The notes below the pieces were generated by a model. That model made no database searches, had not been told where the DNA came from, and was given only the letters and a program-made list of their open reading frames with translations. A program made the position numbers and the translations under genes. A stretch of 64,000 nucleotides of DNA from Rhizobium sp. NFR07 (lineage in GTDB: Bacteria > Pseudomonadota > Alphaproteobacteria > Rhizobiales > Rhizobiaceae): assembly GCF_900111905.1 (NCBI RefSeq), contig NZ_FOKM01000016.1, positions 62,001 through 126,000 on the forward strand, read 5' to 3'. The number at the start of each line of letters is the position of its first letter. The stretch's first letter is position 1. Below, in pieces: positions 51,993-59,529 of the stretch.

Positions 51993-52259
51993 CCTGCGCG
52001 AGAGAGCGTATTTCCGAGAGTTATCTTCCAGGATGACCTTCCCTATTGTTTTTCAAGGCAGCCGCCACCGTTCCGGCAGAAGCAGCTTCCACCGGTCGGT
52101 CACGCCCACATTTGCTCCTCTGCCGCCCCGCCGTATCGGACGAGCGATCGCGAAGGATCGTTACTCGACACGCGACCGGCAGGCCGACACTGTACTGCAG
52201 CATCTTCATGTCGCAAGATGCAGCACGTGCGCACTCTTCTTGACTAACTCTCTTATGGA

Positions 52260-52290
52260 AAGTAGGCACTTCCAGGTATTGTACTTACCT
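52260..52290. promoter_or_regulatory. Candidate HxlR operator
   Basis: Two inverted repeats lie just upstream of the HxlR gene: AAGT-N4-ACTT (52260-52271) and AGGTA-N7-TACCT (52274-52290), with GTACTTACC inside. HxlR-family regulators often bind GTAC/TACT-type inverted repeats near their own gene and a divergent target. Assignment is inference from position and pattern. Confidence 0.3.
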
Positions 52291-52301
52291 CGAGGGAAGA
52301 T

Positions 52302-52736
52302 ATGGGAAAACCGAACGAATCCGTGTTCACGCCCGAGGAACTTTCTCGTGCACAGTCCTACAAAGCGCGTGACTACCCCAAAGATGTCGACCCCGGCGTC
52401 GAGGACGTCGTTCGGGGAATGCTTGCGGGCTTCGCCGACAAATGGACGGTCGTCATCCTCGACACGCTGTGGGACGAAGGCACGCTGCGCTTTTCGGAAC
52501 TCGGACGGCATGTGGAAGGCATAAGTCAGAAGATGCTGACCCAGACGCTGCGGCGGATGGAACGTGACGGGCTGGTCATACGCACGCTCTACCCCTCCGT
52601 GCCGCCGAAGGTCGAGTATCGATTGTCGTCGCTCGGGCTGACGCTCGGGGCAGCCTTCTGCAATGTCTGGATCTGGGCGGTCGAGAACCACAAGGCGGTG
52701 CAGGCCGCGCGTGAAGAGTTCGACGAGAAGGATTGA
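52302..52736 (+). CDS. HxlR-family transcriptional regulator
   Basis: A 144-residue winged-helix regulator. The HxlR core is clear: GFADKWTVVILDTLWDEGTLRFSEL, GISQKMLTQTLRRMERDGLVIR and PKVEYRLSSLG. There is an extended N-terminus of about 45 residues before the domain. Such proteins often respond to reactive electrophiles or oxidants; this one has only one or two cysteines, so thiol sensing is uncertain. AGGGAAG precedes the ATG. It is divergent from the SDR pseudogene, its probable former target. Confidence 0.88.
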   Translation: MGKPNESVFTPEELSRAQSYKARDYPKDVDPGVEDVVRGMLAGFADKWTVVILDTLWDEGTLRFSELGRHVEGISQKMLTQTLRRMERDGLVIRTLYPSVPPKVEYRLSSLGLTLGAAFCNVWIWAVENHKAVQAAREEFDEKD

Positions 52737-52881
52737 GATCTTCGACAAAAGCAAGAAACCGCGCCGGCCTTGTTTCTGCCGGTCGCGGTCCTGAATTGTC
52801 GTCACGTCCCGGTCGGACGCGCGCCTCCTCTTTTATCGGTGTTCCGCCCTCTTGCGGGGCGGATGAATATTCAGATCGTGC

Positions 52882-53148
52882 TCAGTGAACCGTCATCCAT
52901 TCGCGGGCGGCACGGAGCGCTTCGGCAAGCTGCATCTTGCTCATCGTCTGGGCGAGATCGGCGCGCAGTTCGGCGGCGCGGTCGGACCCCTTGATCGCGG
53001 CAATGTTCAGCCACTTGTGGGCGGACACGAGGTCGATATCGACCCCGCGGCCCGTTGCATACATCAGACCCATGTCGCAGAGAGCTTCTGCGCGGGCATC
53101 GCCACCCATGGTGGCCATTTCAGACATTGTCATTTCAAAGCGTGCCAT
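52882..53148 (-). CDS. Sel1-repeat small protein
   Basis: An 88-residue protein holding one Sel1-like repeat: CDMGLMYATGRGVDIDLVSAHKWLNIAAIKG, here recognised by GLMYATGRGV and AHKWLNIAAIKG. The helical C-terminus MSKMQLAEALRAAREW follows. Sel1 repeats mediate protein contacts. ATG 53148 (MARFEMTMSEM) is preferred over the longer frame to 53193, whose ribosome-binding site lies too close. Similar proteins occur in other rhizobia. Confidence 0.75.
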   Translation of the reverse strand: MARFEMTMSEMATMGGDARAEALCDMGLMYATGRGVDIDLVSAHKWLNIAAIKGSDRAAELRADLAQTMSKMQLAEALRAAREWMTVH

Positions 53149-53633
53149 CGGTTTTAATCCCTGTTCAAAGACTTGTTCTTCTGCCCTGTTCATCTCCCTT
53201 AGGACCGCCGTCTAACGCGGCTTTTTCTGATCCTTCGGGTCGGCGGTTATCCGCTCGTTTGATGAGCCCAATGTGCCGCAAAGGTTCGAAAATCCGACTA
53301 AAAAGAATGCTTAACTTGCGGAAAACAAAGTTCAAATGCTTCGTAAATTTGAGTTTTCGTTAAGCACCACGTCCCCTGCCCGTTAAGGGTTTTGCGAACT
53401 TGTTCACGAAACATTAGGATTTGCATCTAAACCCTTTGTTCAGCATGTTTTTCGCTTCATTCGTGATAGTGGCCGAATTTGCCGGGCACCGTGAACGCCT
53501 GCCAGCGACTTGGCGCGGGCGTCTAGGTCGCGCTCACTTTACCTTTACGTGCAGGTAATATAGCGTCGACACATACCGTCATCTCGGGAGGATGCCGGCT
53601 ACATTGATGACATGGATCTGAGGAGGAGATCTG
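53149..53633. other. Intergenic region, no gene supported
   Basis: About 485 bases between the Sel1 gene and the DUF2147 gene, AT-richer than the average. Repeated GTTAAG/CGTTAAG words occur around 53356-53387, but no recognisable RNA gene. Promoters for both flanking divergent genes are expected here. Confidence 0.45.
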
Positions 53634-53972
53634 ATGGGGAAGACATTGGCCGCGACTGCGGTATTCCTGATGAGCGCAATCAGCGTCCTGGCGGCCGAGC
53701 CGATCGAGGGCAGCTGGAAAACCCAAAGTGGCGCAACCGCCGAGATCGGCAAATGCGGATCGGCCTATTGCGTGACGCTGACAACCGGAAAGCATGCCGG
53801 CAAGCAGATCGGCCGGATGTCCGGCAGCGGCGACAGCTATTCGGGCGAGATCACCGACCCGGAAACCGACAAGACCTATAGCGGATCGGGCGCGGTGACC
53901 GGCAATGCGCTCAAGATGAAGGGCTGCGTGCTCAAGGTCCTGTGCAAGTCGCAGACCTGGACAAGGCTTTAG
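53634..53972 (+). CDS. DUF2147 secreted protein
   Basis: A 112-residue protein with signal peptide MGKTLAATAVFLMSAISVLA. The mature part has the DUF2147 pattern: PIEGSWKTQSGATAEIGKCG, SAYCVTL and a C-terminal MKGCVLKVLCKSQTWTRL. Four cysteines suggest disulfides. Relatives occur in many proteobacteria without known biochemical role. AGGAGGAG gives a strong ribosome-binding site. A perfect 11-base stem follows the stop. Confidence 0.88.
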   Translation: MGKTLAATAVFLMSAISVLAAEPIEGSWKTQSGATAEIGKCGSAYCVTLTTGKHAGKQIGRMSGSGDSYSGEITDPETDKTYSGSGAVTGNALKMKGCVLKVLCKSQTWTRL

Positions 53973-53979
53973 GGCCGCC

Positions 53980-54004
53980 GATGGCGGGCACCCTGCCCGC
54001 CATC
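53980..54004 (+). terminator. Hairpin after DUF2147 gene
   Basis: GATGGCGGGCA / TGCCCGCCATC is a perfect 11-base stem with a CCC loop, starting seven bases past the stop. No T-tract follows, so termination by this hairpin alone is uncertain. Confidence 0.5.
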
Positions 54005-54215
54005 CGTCACCCGGCTCCTCCAGGATTTTACCCCGAGACCGCTCAGGAACCGCCGATCAGTTCAAAGGTGACTGACGAAAAGAATGTTGCGCGTGGAACA
54101 GGGCTCGCCGCATGTCGTTGGGAATAGGCAGGCTCCGGATGTATTCACTCTAGTGAGCTAGTGAGACTCACTTGGATGAGCCACCGGGCAAAATGCCAAC
54201 GCACAGGAGGCAGAC

Positions 54216-54578
54216 ATGATATCCAGACTCGTGACCGTTACCGCCCTTTCGCTAGGCCTTGCCGCCGGAGGCGCGCTTGCACAATCCGGCAGCGCCGGAG
54301 GAGGTTCCTCCTCGGGCGGTTCCGGCACGGCCACCGGCACCACGCAGGGGACCGGCGCGTCCTCGATGGGCAATGACGACGGCAACGGCGGTAGCGCGAC
54401 CCATCTCGACGGAAGCACGACCAACAGCATCAACAGCAATTCCGGCACGATGCCCCAAAGACCGCAGGACATGCGGGGCGACCGGCCGGGCTCGAATTGC
54501 GGCTCGGGCGGCAACACGTCCGGATCGAATACGATGAACTCGATGGGCGGCGCCAGCAGCACCCAGCCGTCTTGTTGA
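54216..54578 (+). CDS. Secreted Gly/Ser/Asn-rich low-complexity protein
   Basis: A 120-residue protein with signal peptide (ISRLVTVTALSLGLAAGGALAQ) and a mature part made almost wholly of Gly, Ser, Thr, Asn and Asp: SGSAGGGSSSGGSGTATGTT, later TTNSINSNSGTMPQRP. Two cysteines near the end (SNCGSG, QPSC) could pair. No family recognised; expected to be disordered or fibre-like in the periplasm or outside. CAGGAGG precedes the ATG. Confidence 0.75.
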   Translation: MISRLVTVTALSLGLAAGGALAQSGSAGGGSSSGGSGTATGTTQGTGASSMGNDDGNGGSATHLDGSTTNSINSNSGTMPQRPQDMRGDRPGSNCGSGGNTSGSNTMNSMGGASSTQPSC

Positions 54579-54634
54579 TCCGCGGCTCAAGCGAGAACGC
54601 CGCTTTTCGCCGATATGCTGCATGAAACCATTGT

Positions 54635-54657
54635 CTGCCGGGCGTAGCGCCCGGCAG
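54635..54657 (+). terminator. Perfect ten-base hairpin downstream of low-complexity gene
   Basis: CTGCCGGGCG / CGCCCGGCAG around TAG, followed by TTTG. It lies 56 bases after the stop and is the likely end of that transcript. Confidence 0.65.
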
Positions 54658-54833
54658 TTTGCGTTGCTGAACCTCAAAGACTGGCTCTGCTCCCTTTTCC
54701 TGCTGCAGCTTCGTCAGGCTGGCCGCGCCTTCCCGCGTGAATGGTCGATGAACGGGACAATCAGGCTTCATACAGTTCGCCGCCACTATTCTGCCCTCAT
54801 TCAACCGGGACATATTGGAGTGGGGAAAAGATC

Positions 54834-54992
54834 ATGCCGACCATCGCACGCCGCCTGACCATTCTGACGCTGATGATGTCGATCTTTGCGATTTCCTTTG
54901 CCGCGCTGGCAACACACAATCCCCGCATCATGCCCTGCACCGGTAGCGGGCTGGGCCCCAGCCTTTCCGCCCATTGCGCGGCAGTGTTCTAG
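54834..54992 (+). CDS. Small hydrophobic/secreted peptide (possible)
   Basis: A 52-residue frame with a basic start and hydrophobic core (RRLTILTLMMSIFAISFAAL), then PCTGSGLGPSLSAHCAAVF with two cysteines. It looks like a signal peptide plus a very short mature region. GGGGAAAAG precedes the ATG. No family recognised, and short length makes it uncertain. Confidence 0.45.
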   Translation: MPTIARRLTILTLMMSIFAISFAALATHNPRIMPCTGSGLGPSLSAHCAAVF

Positions 54993-55024
54993 TCAAACCG
55001 ACCGCACTGGGGGAGAGCCGACAT

Positions 55025-55056
55025 GGGAAAGCCCGGCTGCGACACCGGGCCTTCCC
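55025..55056 (-). terminator. Hairpin downstream of small secreted paralogue A
   Basis: GGGAAAGCCCGG and CCGGGCCTTCCC pair with one mismatch across an eight-base loop, 32 bases past the minus-strand stop. There is no T-tract. Confidence 0.45.
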
Positions 55057-55087
55057 GTACATGGTCGGCGCGAAAGGCTCGCGAGCC

Positions 55088-55417
55088 TCAGCGGACGTAG
55101 ACGATCCGGTCGCCGTTTCCGGCCATGCCGATGGCGACCACATTATTTGTCTGGACGTCCCGCTCCTCCAGCATCGCATAAAGTGCCGGGTCCGACTGGA
55201 TCTCATCCTGCGCCGCCGAGATCATCTGCGGAGACGGGTTGCGAACCTCGGAGGGAACGGCATTGTCCGATGCATCATCGGATTTCGGCGGCAGGAACAC
55301 GACGGAGAGATCATCGCCTGCAGGGCTCATTCCGTATGCAGACTGTGCGGAGGCTGCGCCTGCCATCGCAGAACCGGAGATAAGGGTTGCAAGCGTGAGA
55401 GCGATTGCCTTCTTCAT
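55088..55417 (-). CDS. Small secreted protein, paralogue A
   Basis: A 109-residue protein with signal peptide (MKKAIALTLATLISGSAMAG), a mature acidic part (SVVFLPPKSDDASDN) and a conserved C-terminal block NNVVAIGMAGNGDRIVYVR. The gene 220 bases upstream on the same strand encodes a protein of identical length with the same layout. A periplasmic or surface role is likely; function unknown. Confidence 0.8.
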   Translation of the reverse strand: MKKAIALTLATLISGSAMAGAASAQSAYGMSPAGDDLSVVFLPPKSDDASDNAVPSEVRNPSPQMISAAQDEIQSDPALYAMLEERDVQTNNVVAIGMAGNGDRIVYVR

Positions 55418-55588
55418 GTTTCAATCCTTTCGTCGTTAAGCGCTTCTCGTTCGTTGAAAGCGACTGGGAAACTTCGCCGGAAGCCTGCTCGTTCCCGATA
55501 AAATCCCTCGGAAACAGTGTGTTGAAGTTCCATCACGATCAGCATTCGCGGCATCAAGGGCGCGTGATTCCGTCACTTCAGCCAGCGA

Positions 55589-55610
55589 AACCCGGCCAAC
55601 AGGCCGGGTT
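55589..55610 (-). terminator. Hairpin downstream of small secreted paralogue B
   Basis: Perfect nine-base stem AACCCGGCC / GGCCGGGTT with an AACA loop, 27 bases past the paralogue B stop. Minus strand continues TTTCG, a weak tail. Confidence 0.55.
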
Positions 55611-55636
55611 CCAACGATACCGGAAACTGCAGTACG

Positions 55637-55966
55637 CTACTTGACGTAGACGATCCGATCTCCGTTTCCGGCAACCCCGATGGCCACGACGTTGTTGAGC
55701 TCCACATTGTGGGAGATAAGCGTGGCGCGCAGACCTGCATCCGAGCTGATTTCTCCCTGGGCCTCGGCCACCATGGCCGGTGTCGGATCGCGGTAATCAT
55801 AGGCAACGTCGCCATCGGACGGGCGGTCCGAGAGCGGCGGCAGGAAGGCGACCGCGACATGTTCGTCAGCCTGCCTCGACCCCAGCATCGATTGCGCCTC
55901 GGCGGCGGCTCCGATGGACAGAGCGGAGACAAGAGTTGCGAGGGAGAACGCAATGATCTTTTTCAT
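55637..55966 (-). CDS. Small secreted protein, paralogue B
   Basis: A 109-residue protein with signal peptide (MKKIIAFSLATLVSALSIGA) and layout matching paralogue A: VAVAFLPPLSDRPSDGD, then PTPAMVAEAQGEISSDAGL, ending NNVVAIGVAGNGDRIVYVK. The C-terminal 19 residues differ from paralogue A at only two positions, while the middle is about 40% identical by eye, so the end is the constrained part. GAAAGGTATTTGAA lies before the ATG. Confidence 0.8.
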   Translation of the reverse strand: MKKIIAFSLATLVSALSIGAAAEAQSMLGSRQADEHVAVAFLPPLSDRPSDGDVAYDYRDPTPAMVAEAQGEISSDAGLRATLISHNVELNNVVAIGVAGNGDRIVYVK

Positions 55967-56205
55967 TTCAAATACCTTTCATTTTTTTCAACCGCCTCCG
56001 GATGGGCCGGAGGCCAGTGAAAAACCAGAAGGTGAGAGCCGCCGTTCCCCAGGCGGCAGAGGAACGCGGTTTCAAAACAAACGCTTAACGTCATATCACG
56101 GCCCGGACACGGCCGATCGAGGCCCTGTGAGCGGGGCTTGGCGAACAGCAGGCGGGCGTTTGTCACCGCCGATTGATTGTCACGAAGTTCCACCTATAAT
56201 GGCGC

Positions 56206-57708
56206 ATGAACACGCGAATCCCTTCCCTGTCTCCCCTCTCCTTCATCAGCCCGAAGCCCATCGAGCCGCAGGTTTTCGACAATGCCGTCGATGCCGTGGA
56301 CGCGCTGACGGCCCTTTACGAGCGCAATACCGGCTTCCTGATCGACGGTTTCGACGCTCTTGCGAAGGGCGCCACGGTGACCGGCCGCTACCGGGCCTGC
56401 TACCCGCAGGTTTCGATCGAGACGACCTCGTTCGGCCACGCGGACTCACGCCTCTCTTACGGACACGTTACCGCTCCGGGCATCTACACGACGACCGTGA
56501 CCCGACCGAAACTGTTCCGTCACTACCTGATCGAGCAGTTGGACCTGTTGATGCGCAATCACGGCGTTCCGGTGATCGTGTCGGAATCAACGACACCGAT
56601 CCCGCTGCATTTCGCCTTCGGCGAAGGCGCGCATGTCGAGGCTTCGGTCAGCAATGCGATGGCCGACATTCCGATGCGCGACCTGTTCGATACGCCGGAT
56701 CTCAACAATACCGACGACCTTATCGCCAATGGCGAATACGAGGCCCCTGCCGGCGAGCCGGCACCGCTTGCGCCATTCACCGCCCAGCGCATCGACTATT
56801 CGCTGGCCCGGCTCAGTCATTACACGGCGACAGGCGCGGAGCACTTCCAGAACTTCGTGCTCTTCACCAACTACCAGTTCTATATTGACGAGTTCGCGGC
56901 CTGGGCGCGCAAGATGATGGCGGATGGCGGCGACGGCTACACGGCCTTCGTGGAGCCCGGCAATGTCGTGACACCTGCCGGCAGCGACAGGCCGGAGACG
57001 ACTCCGATCACGCGCATGCCGCAGATGCCGGCCTATCATCTTAAGAAGGGCGACCATTCCGGCATCACGCTGGTCAATATCGGCGTCGGCCCCTCCAATG
57101 CCAAGACGATCACCGACCACATCGCGGTGCTGCGCCCGCATGCCTGGCTGATGGTCGGCCATTGCGCAGGCCTGCGCAACAGCCAGCGGCTCGGCGACTA
57201 TGTGCTGGCCCACGCCTATGTCCGCGAGGACCATGTTCTCGATGACGACCTGCCTGTCTGGGTGCCGATCCCGGCGCTCGCCGAAGTTCAGCAGGCGCTG
57301 GAAAGCGCCGTCGAGGAAGTCACCGGCTATGAGGGCTTCGAGCTGAAACGGATCATGCGCACCGGCACGGTGGCGACGATCGACAACCGCAACTGGGAAC
57401 TGCGCGACCAGCGCGGCCCGGTAAAGCGCCTATCCCAGTCTCGCGCCATCGCGCTCGACATGGAATCGGCGACGATCGCGGCGAACGGCTTCCGCTTCCG
57501 CGTCCCCTACGGCACGCTGCTTTGCGTCTCCGACCGGCCGCTGCATGGCGAATTGAAGCTGCCGGGCATGGCGACCGCGTTCTATCGCACCCAGGTCAGC
57601 CAGCACCTGCAGATCGGCATCCGCGCCGTGCAGAAACTCGCCGCCATGCCGACCGAGACGCTGCATTCCCGCAAGCTCAGGAGCTTCTACGAGACGGCGT
57701 TCCAGTGA
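56206..57708 (+). CDS. amn: AMP nucleosidase
   Basis: Hydrolyses AMP to adenine and ribose 5-phosphate, controlling adenylate pools. The 500-residue protein has the AMN N-terminal domain (VDALTALYERNTGFLIDGF) and a C-terminal nucleoside-phosphorylase-like catalytic domain: GVGPSNAKTITDHIAVLRPH, MVGHCAGLRNSQRLGDYVLA, LDMESATIAANGFRFRVPYG and the family end FYRTQVSQHLQIGIRAV. It is monocistronic, ending just before the vapBC-like pair. Confidence 0.95.
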   Translation: MNTRIPSLSPLSFISPKPIEPQVFDNAVDAVDALTALYERNTGFLIDGFDALAKGATVTGRYRACYPQVSIETTSFGHADSRLSYGHVTAPGIYTTTVTRPKLFRHYLIEQLDLLMRNHGVPVIVSESTTPIPLHFAFGEGAHVEASVSNAMADIPMRDLFDTPDLNNTDDLIANGEYEAPAGEPAPLAPFTAQRIDYSLARLSHYTATGAEHFQNFVLFTNYQFYIDEFAAWARKMMADGGDGYTAFVEPGNVVTPAGSDRPETTPITRMPQMPAYHLKKGDHSGITLVNIGVGPSNAKTITDHIAVLRPHAWLMVGHCAGLRNSQRLGDYVLAHAYVREDHVLDDDLPVWVPIPALAEVQQALESAVEEVTGYEGFELKRIMRTGTVATIDNRNWELRDQRGPVKRLSQSRAIALDMESATIAANGFRFRVPYGTLLCVSDRPLHGELKLPGMATAFYRTQVSQHLQIGIRAVQKLAAMPTETLHSRKLRSFYETAFQ

Positions 57709-57756
57709 CATTCTCCTGATCAAGGAGTATATTCCTGCGCGTGTGTGGAGGTTCCT

Positions 57757-58035
57757 ATGCGCGCATCCTTGATCATCGATAACGACTTGCTGAACGAGGC
57801 AAAGGAAATCAGCGGCTTGCCGGAGACGGCAAGCGTCGAGGATGTGCTTCGCCACTTCATCGAGGACGGACGCCGCCGACGCGCCTGGCAGGAAATGGAG
57901 GGTACGGGATGGGACGGCCCTCATCAAAGCCGTCCAACCTTCGATGAACTGGCAAAGCAGTTTCGTGCTCTGACGGCCGGGCGTGATCACACACCTTCCG
58001 AGGTATTGATGCGCGAGGGGCGTAACGAGCGATGA
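57757..58035 (+). CDS. vapB: VapB-type antitoxin (DUF2191-like)
   Basis: A 92-residue protein with the short VapB DNA-binding start MRASLIIDNDLLNEAKEISG, seen as RASLIIDNDLLNEAKEI, and the following SVEDVLRHFIEDGRRR. A longer than usual C-terminal tail (about 50 residues) should contain the toxin-neutralising part. ATG 57757 has GGAGG six bases before; ATG 57745 would sit on the Shine-Dalgarno. The stop overlaps the toxin ATG (ATGA). The antitoxin is intact although the toxin is broken. Confidence 0.8.
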   Translation: MRASLIIDNDLLNEAKEISGLPETASVEDVLRHFIEDGRRRRAWQEMEGTGWDGPHQSRPTFDELAKQFRALTAGRDHTPSEVLMREGRNER

Positions 58036-58460
58036 CGGTCTACGTCGTCGACGCGAGCGTCGTCGTCAAATGAGTCGTTGACGAGCCGGGTACGCAATCG
58101 GCACTGACATTGCTGAAGGACCATGATCTGGCCGCGCCCGACCTGATCCTTGCGGAGTGCGCCAATATTTTCTGGAAGAAGGTTCGGCGCGGAGAACTGA
58201 CGATCGAAGAGGCCCGCTTTGCCGCGCTCATGATTGAAGGTTCGAATTTGCAGCTTCGCGACATGCTGCCGATCTGGCTCTCGGCGATCGAGCTGGCAGC
58301 ACGGATCGATCATCCCGCATATGACTGCCTCTATCTGGCTCTGGCGTTGAAGGAGCGGCTGCAATTCGTCACGGCCGACGAGAGCCTTGTCCGCAAGCTT
58401 CAGCGGAGTGCCGACCCCGACCTGATGAAACTCGCGCTTCCGCTTCAGGCTTTTGCCTGA
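58032..58460 (+). pseudogene. vapC: VapC-type PIN toxin with nonsense codon at position 14
   Basis: The gene starts at ATG 58032, overlapping vapB, and reads MTVYVVDASVVVK, then TGA at 58071-58073, then VVDEPGTQSALTLLKDHDL and onward as a complete PIN-domain protein to 58460 (142 codons). VapC proteins usually have KW in this position, so TGG has probably become TGA. The remaining frame keeps the PIN acidic residues: D7, the Glu of LILAECANIFWKK, DCLYLALALKE and VTADESLVRKL. A downstream start could make only a protein lacking the first catalytic Asp, so toxicity should be lost. Confidence 0.9.
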
Positions 58461-58463
58461 CTC

Positions 58464-59432
58464 CTACACCTTCCCCCTCGCCGCAAACAGCGACAGCGCC
58501 GTTCCGATAAGCGACGAGACGATGACCAGGAGATGGGTGTTGACCGCCGCCTGGCCGAGTTCCTCGAGCGGCAGGCCGCTGGCTTCCGCTCCAAAAGCGA
58601 TGGCGCCGGCGCTGATGCCGGCGGGATAGGTCCCGACGCCCGCCGGTGCGTGGACAGGGAGAACCGAGGAAAGCTCGCCGCCGAGAGCGCCGCCGAAGCC
58701 CGGGCCGATCGTAAGTCCACCCAATATTGCGAGAACCCAGGCCAGCACGGCGATCTTGGTGAACCAGTTGATCAGCGTTGCGCCCCAGGCACGGACGAAG
58801 GCATTCGTATCGACCGGGAGCCCGGCCTCGACCTCCTCCAGCAGCTTCTCAGCCTTTGCGGGGAGGATTTTGGCGGCAAGCTTGATGCCCCAGCCGCGCA
58901 GCGCAAAACCCGCCGCCGGCAGAACTAGGAACACGAGCCAGAGGCCCCAGGCCCAAAGCGCGCCCATCTGCCCATCGGTCTGCAGCACGAGCCCTATGCC
59001 GGCCGCAGCGAGCAGCGCGTGGAGATCGAAGAGGCGCATGACGAAAAGCGCTGCCGTGCCGCGCGCCAGCGGCAGATCGAATTCGCGTTTCATCAGCAAC
59101 GGGAAGCTTGCCTCGCCCGAGCGGAAGGGCAGCATGATGTTCAACAGATTGTGGACCTGGGTCAGGCGCAGCAGCGTGCCGAAACGGCCGCCGGTCTCCT
59201 TCGGAAAGTAGTCGTAGATGCGCCAGGTGCGCAGGACGTAGGTGGCCAGAAGCGCCGCAAGAGCCGCGAGCGCCGAGCCGAGACCGGCCGCCTCCCACAA
59301 TGCCAGCACGCTTCCCCAGCCCCAGACCCACTGGATGAAGGCGGCATAGAGGATGACGATCGCCAGCGTCAGCAGCGTCATTGCATTACGAATTATCCAT
59401 GCTCTGCGGCTGGCAACGGGATAATTCTTCAT
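58464..59432 (-). CDS. UPF0104 membrane protein, probable RgtF-like
   Basis: A 322-residue membrane protein with about eight helices of the LPG-synthase transmembrane family (compare 33095). Core: LLNIMLPFRSGEASFPLLMKRE and LSSVLPVHAPAGVGTYPAGI, the latter matching the PGGLG-type motif of the family. It is divergent from a GT2 gene and two GT39 genes. In Rhizobium leguminosarum a protein of this type (RgtF) is clustered with the galacturonate donor synthase and transferases; that identity is inferred from context. It converges on vapC, three bases apart. Confidence 0.8.
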   Translation of the reverse strand: MKNYPVASRRAWIIRNAMTLLTLAIVILYAAFIQWVWGWGSVLALWEAAGLGSALAALAALLATYVLRTWRIYDYFPKETGGRFGTLLRLTQVHNLLNIMLPFRSGEASFPLLMKREFDLPLARGTAALFVMRLFDLHALLAAAGIGLVLQTDGQMGALWAWGLWLVFLVLPAAGFALRGWGIKLAAKILPAKAEKLLEEVEAGLPVDTNAFVRAWGATLINWFTKIAVLAWVLAILGGLTIGPGFGGALGGELSSVLPVHAPAGVGTYPAGISAGAIAFGAEASGLPLEELGQAAVNTHLLVIVSSLIGTALSLFAARGKV

Positions 59433-59529
59433 ATACTAGGAGCCCCAACAGGATATTTCGGGTCGATACACATGCGACGGGCACAGCTTTCGTGCCGTTC
59501 GGCGACCCCGCTTCTAGGAGAAACACAAG

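Noticed and set aside
58071-58073. TGA read as tryptophan or selenocysteine
   Set aside because: The same genome region uses TGA as a normal stop in many genes, and no SECIS-like hairpin or Sec-type context is visible after this codon.
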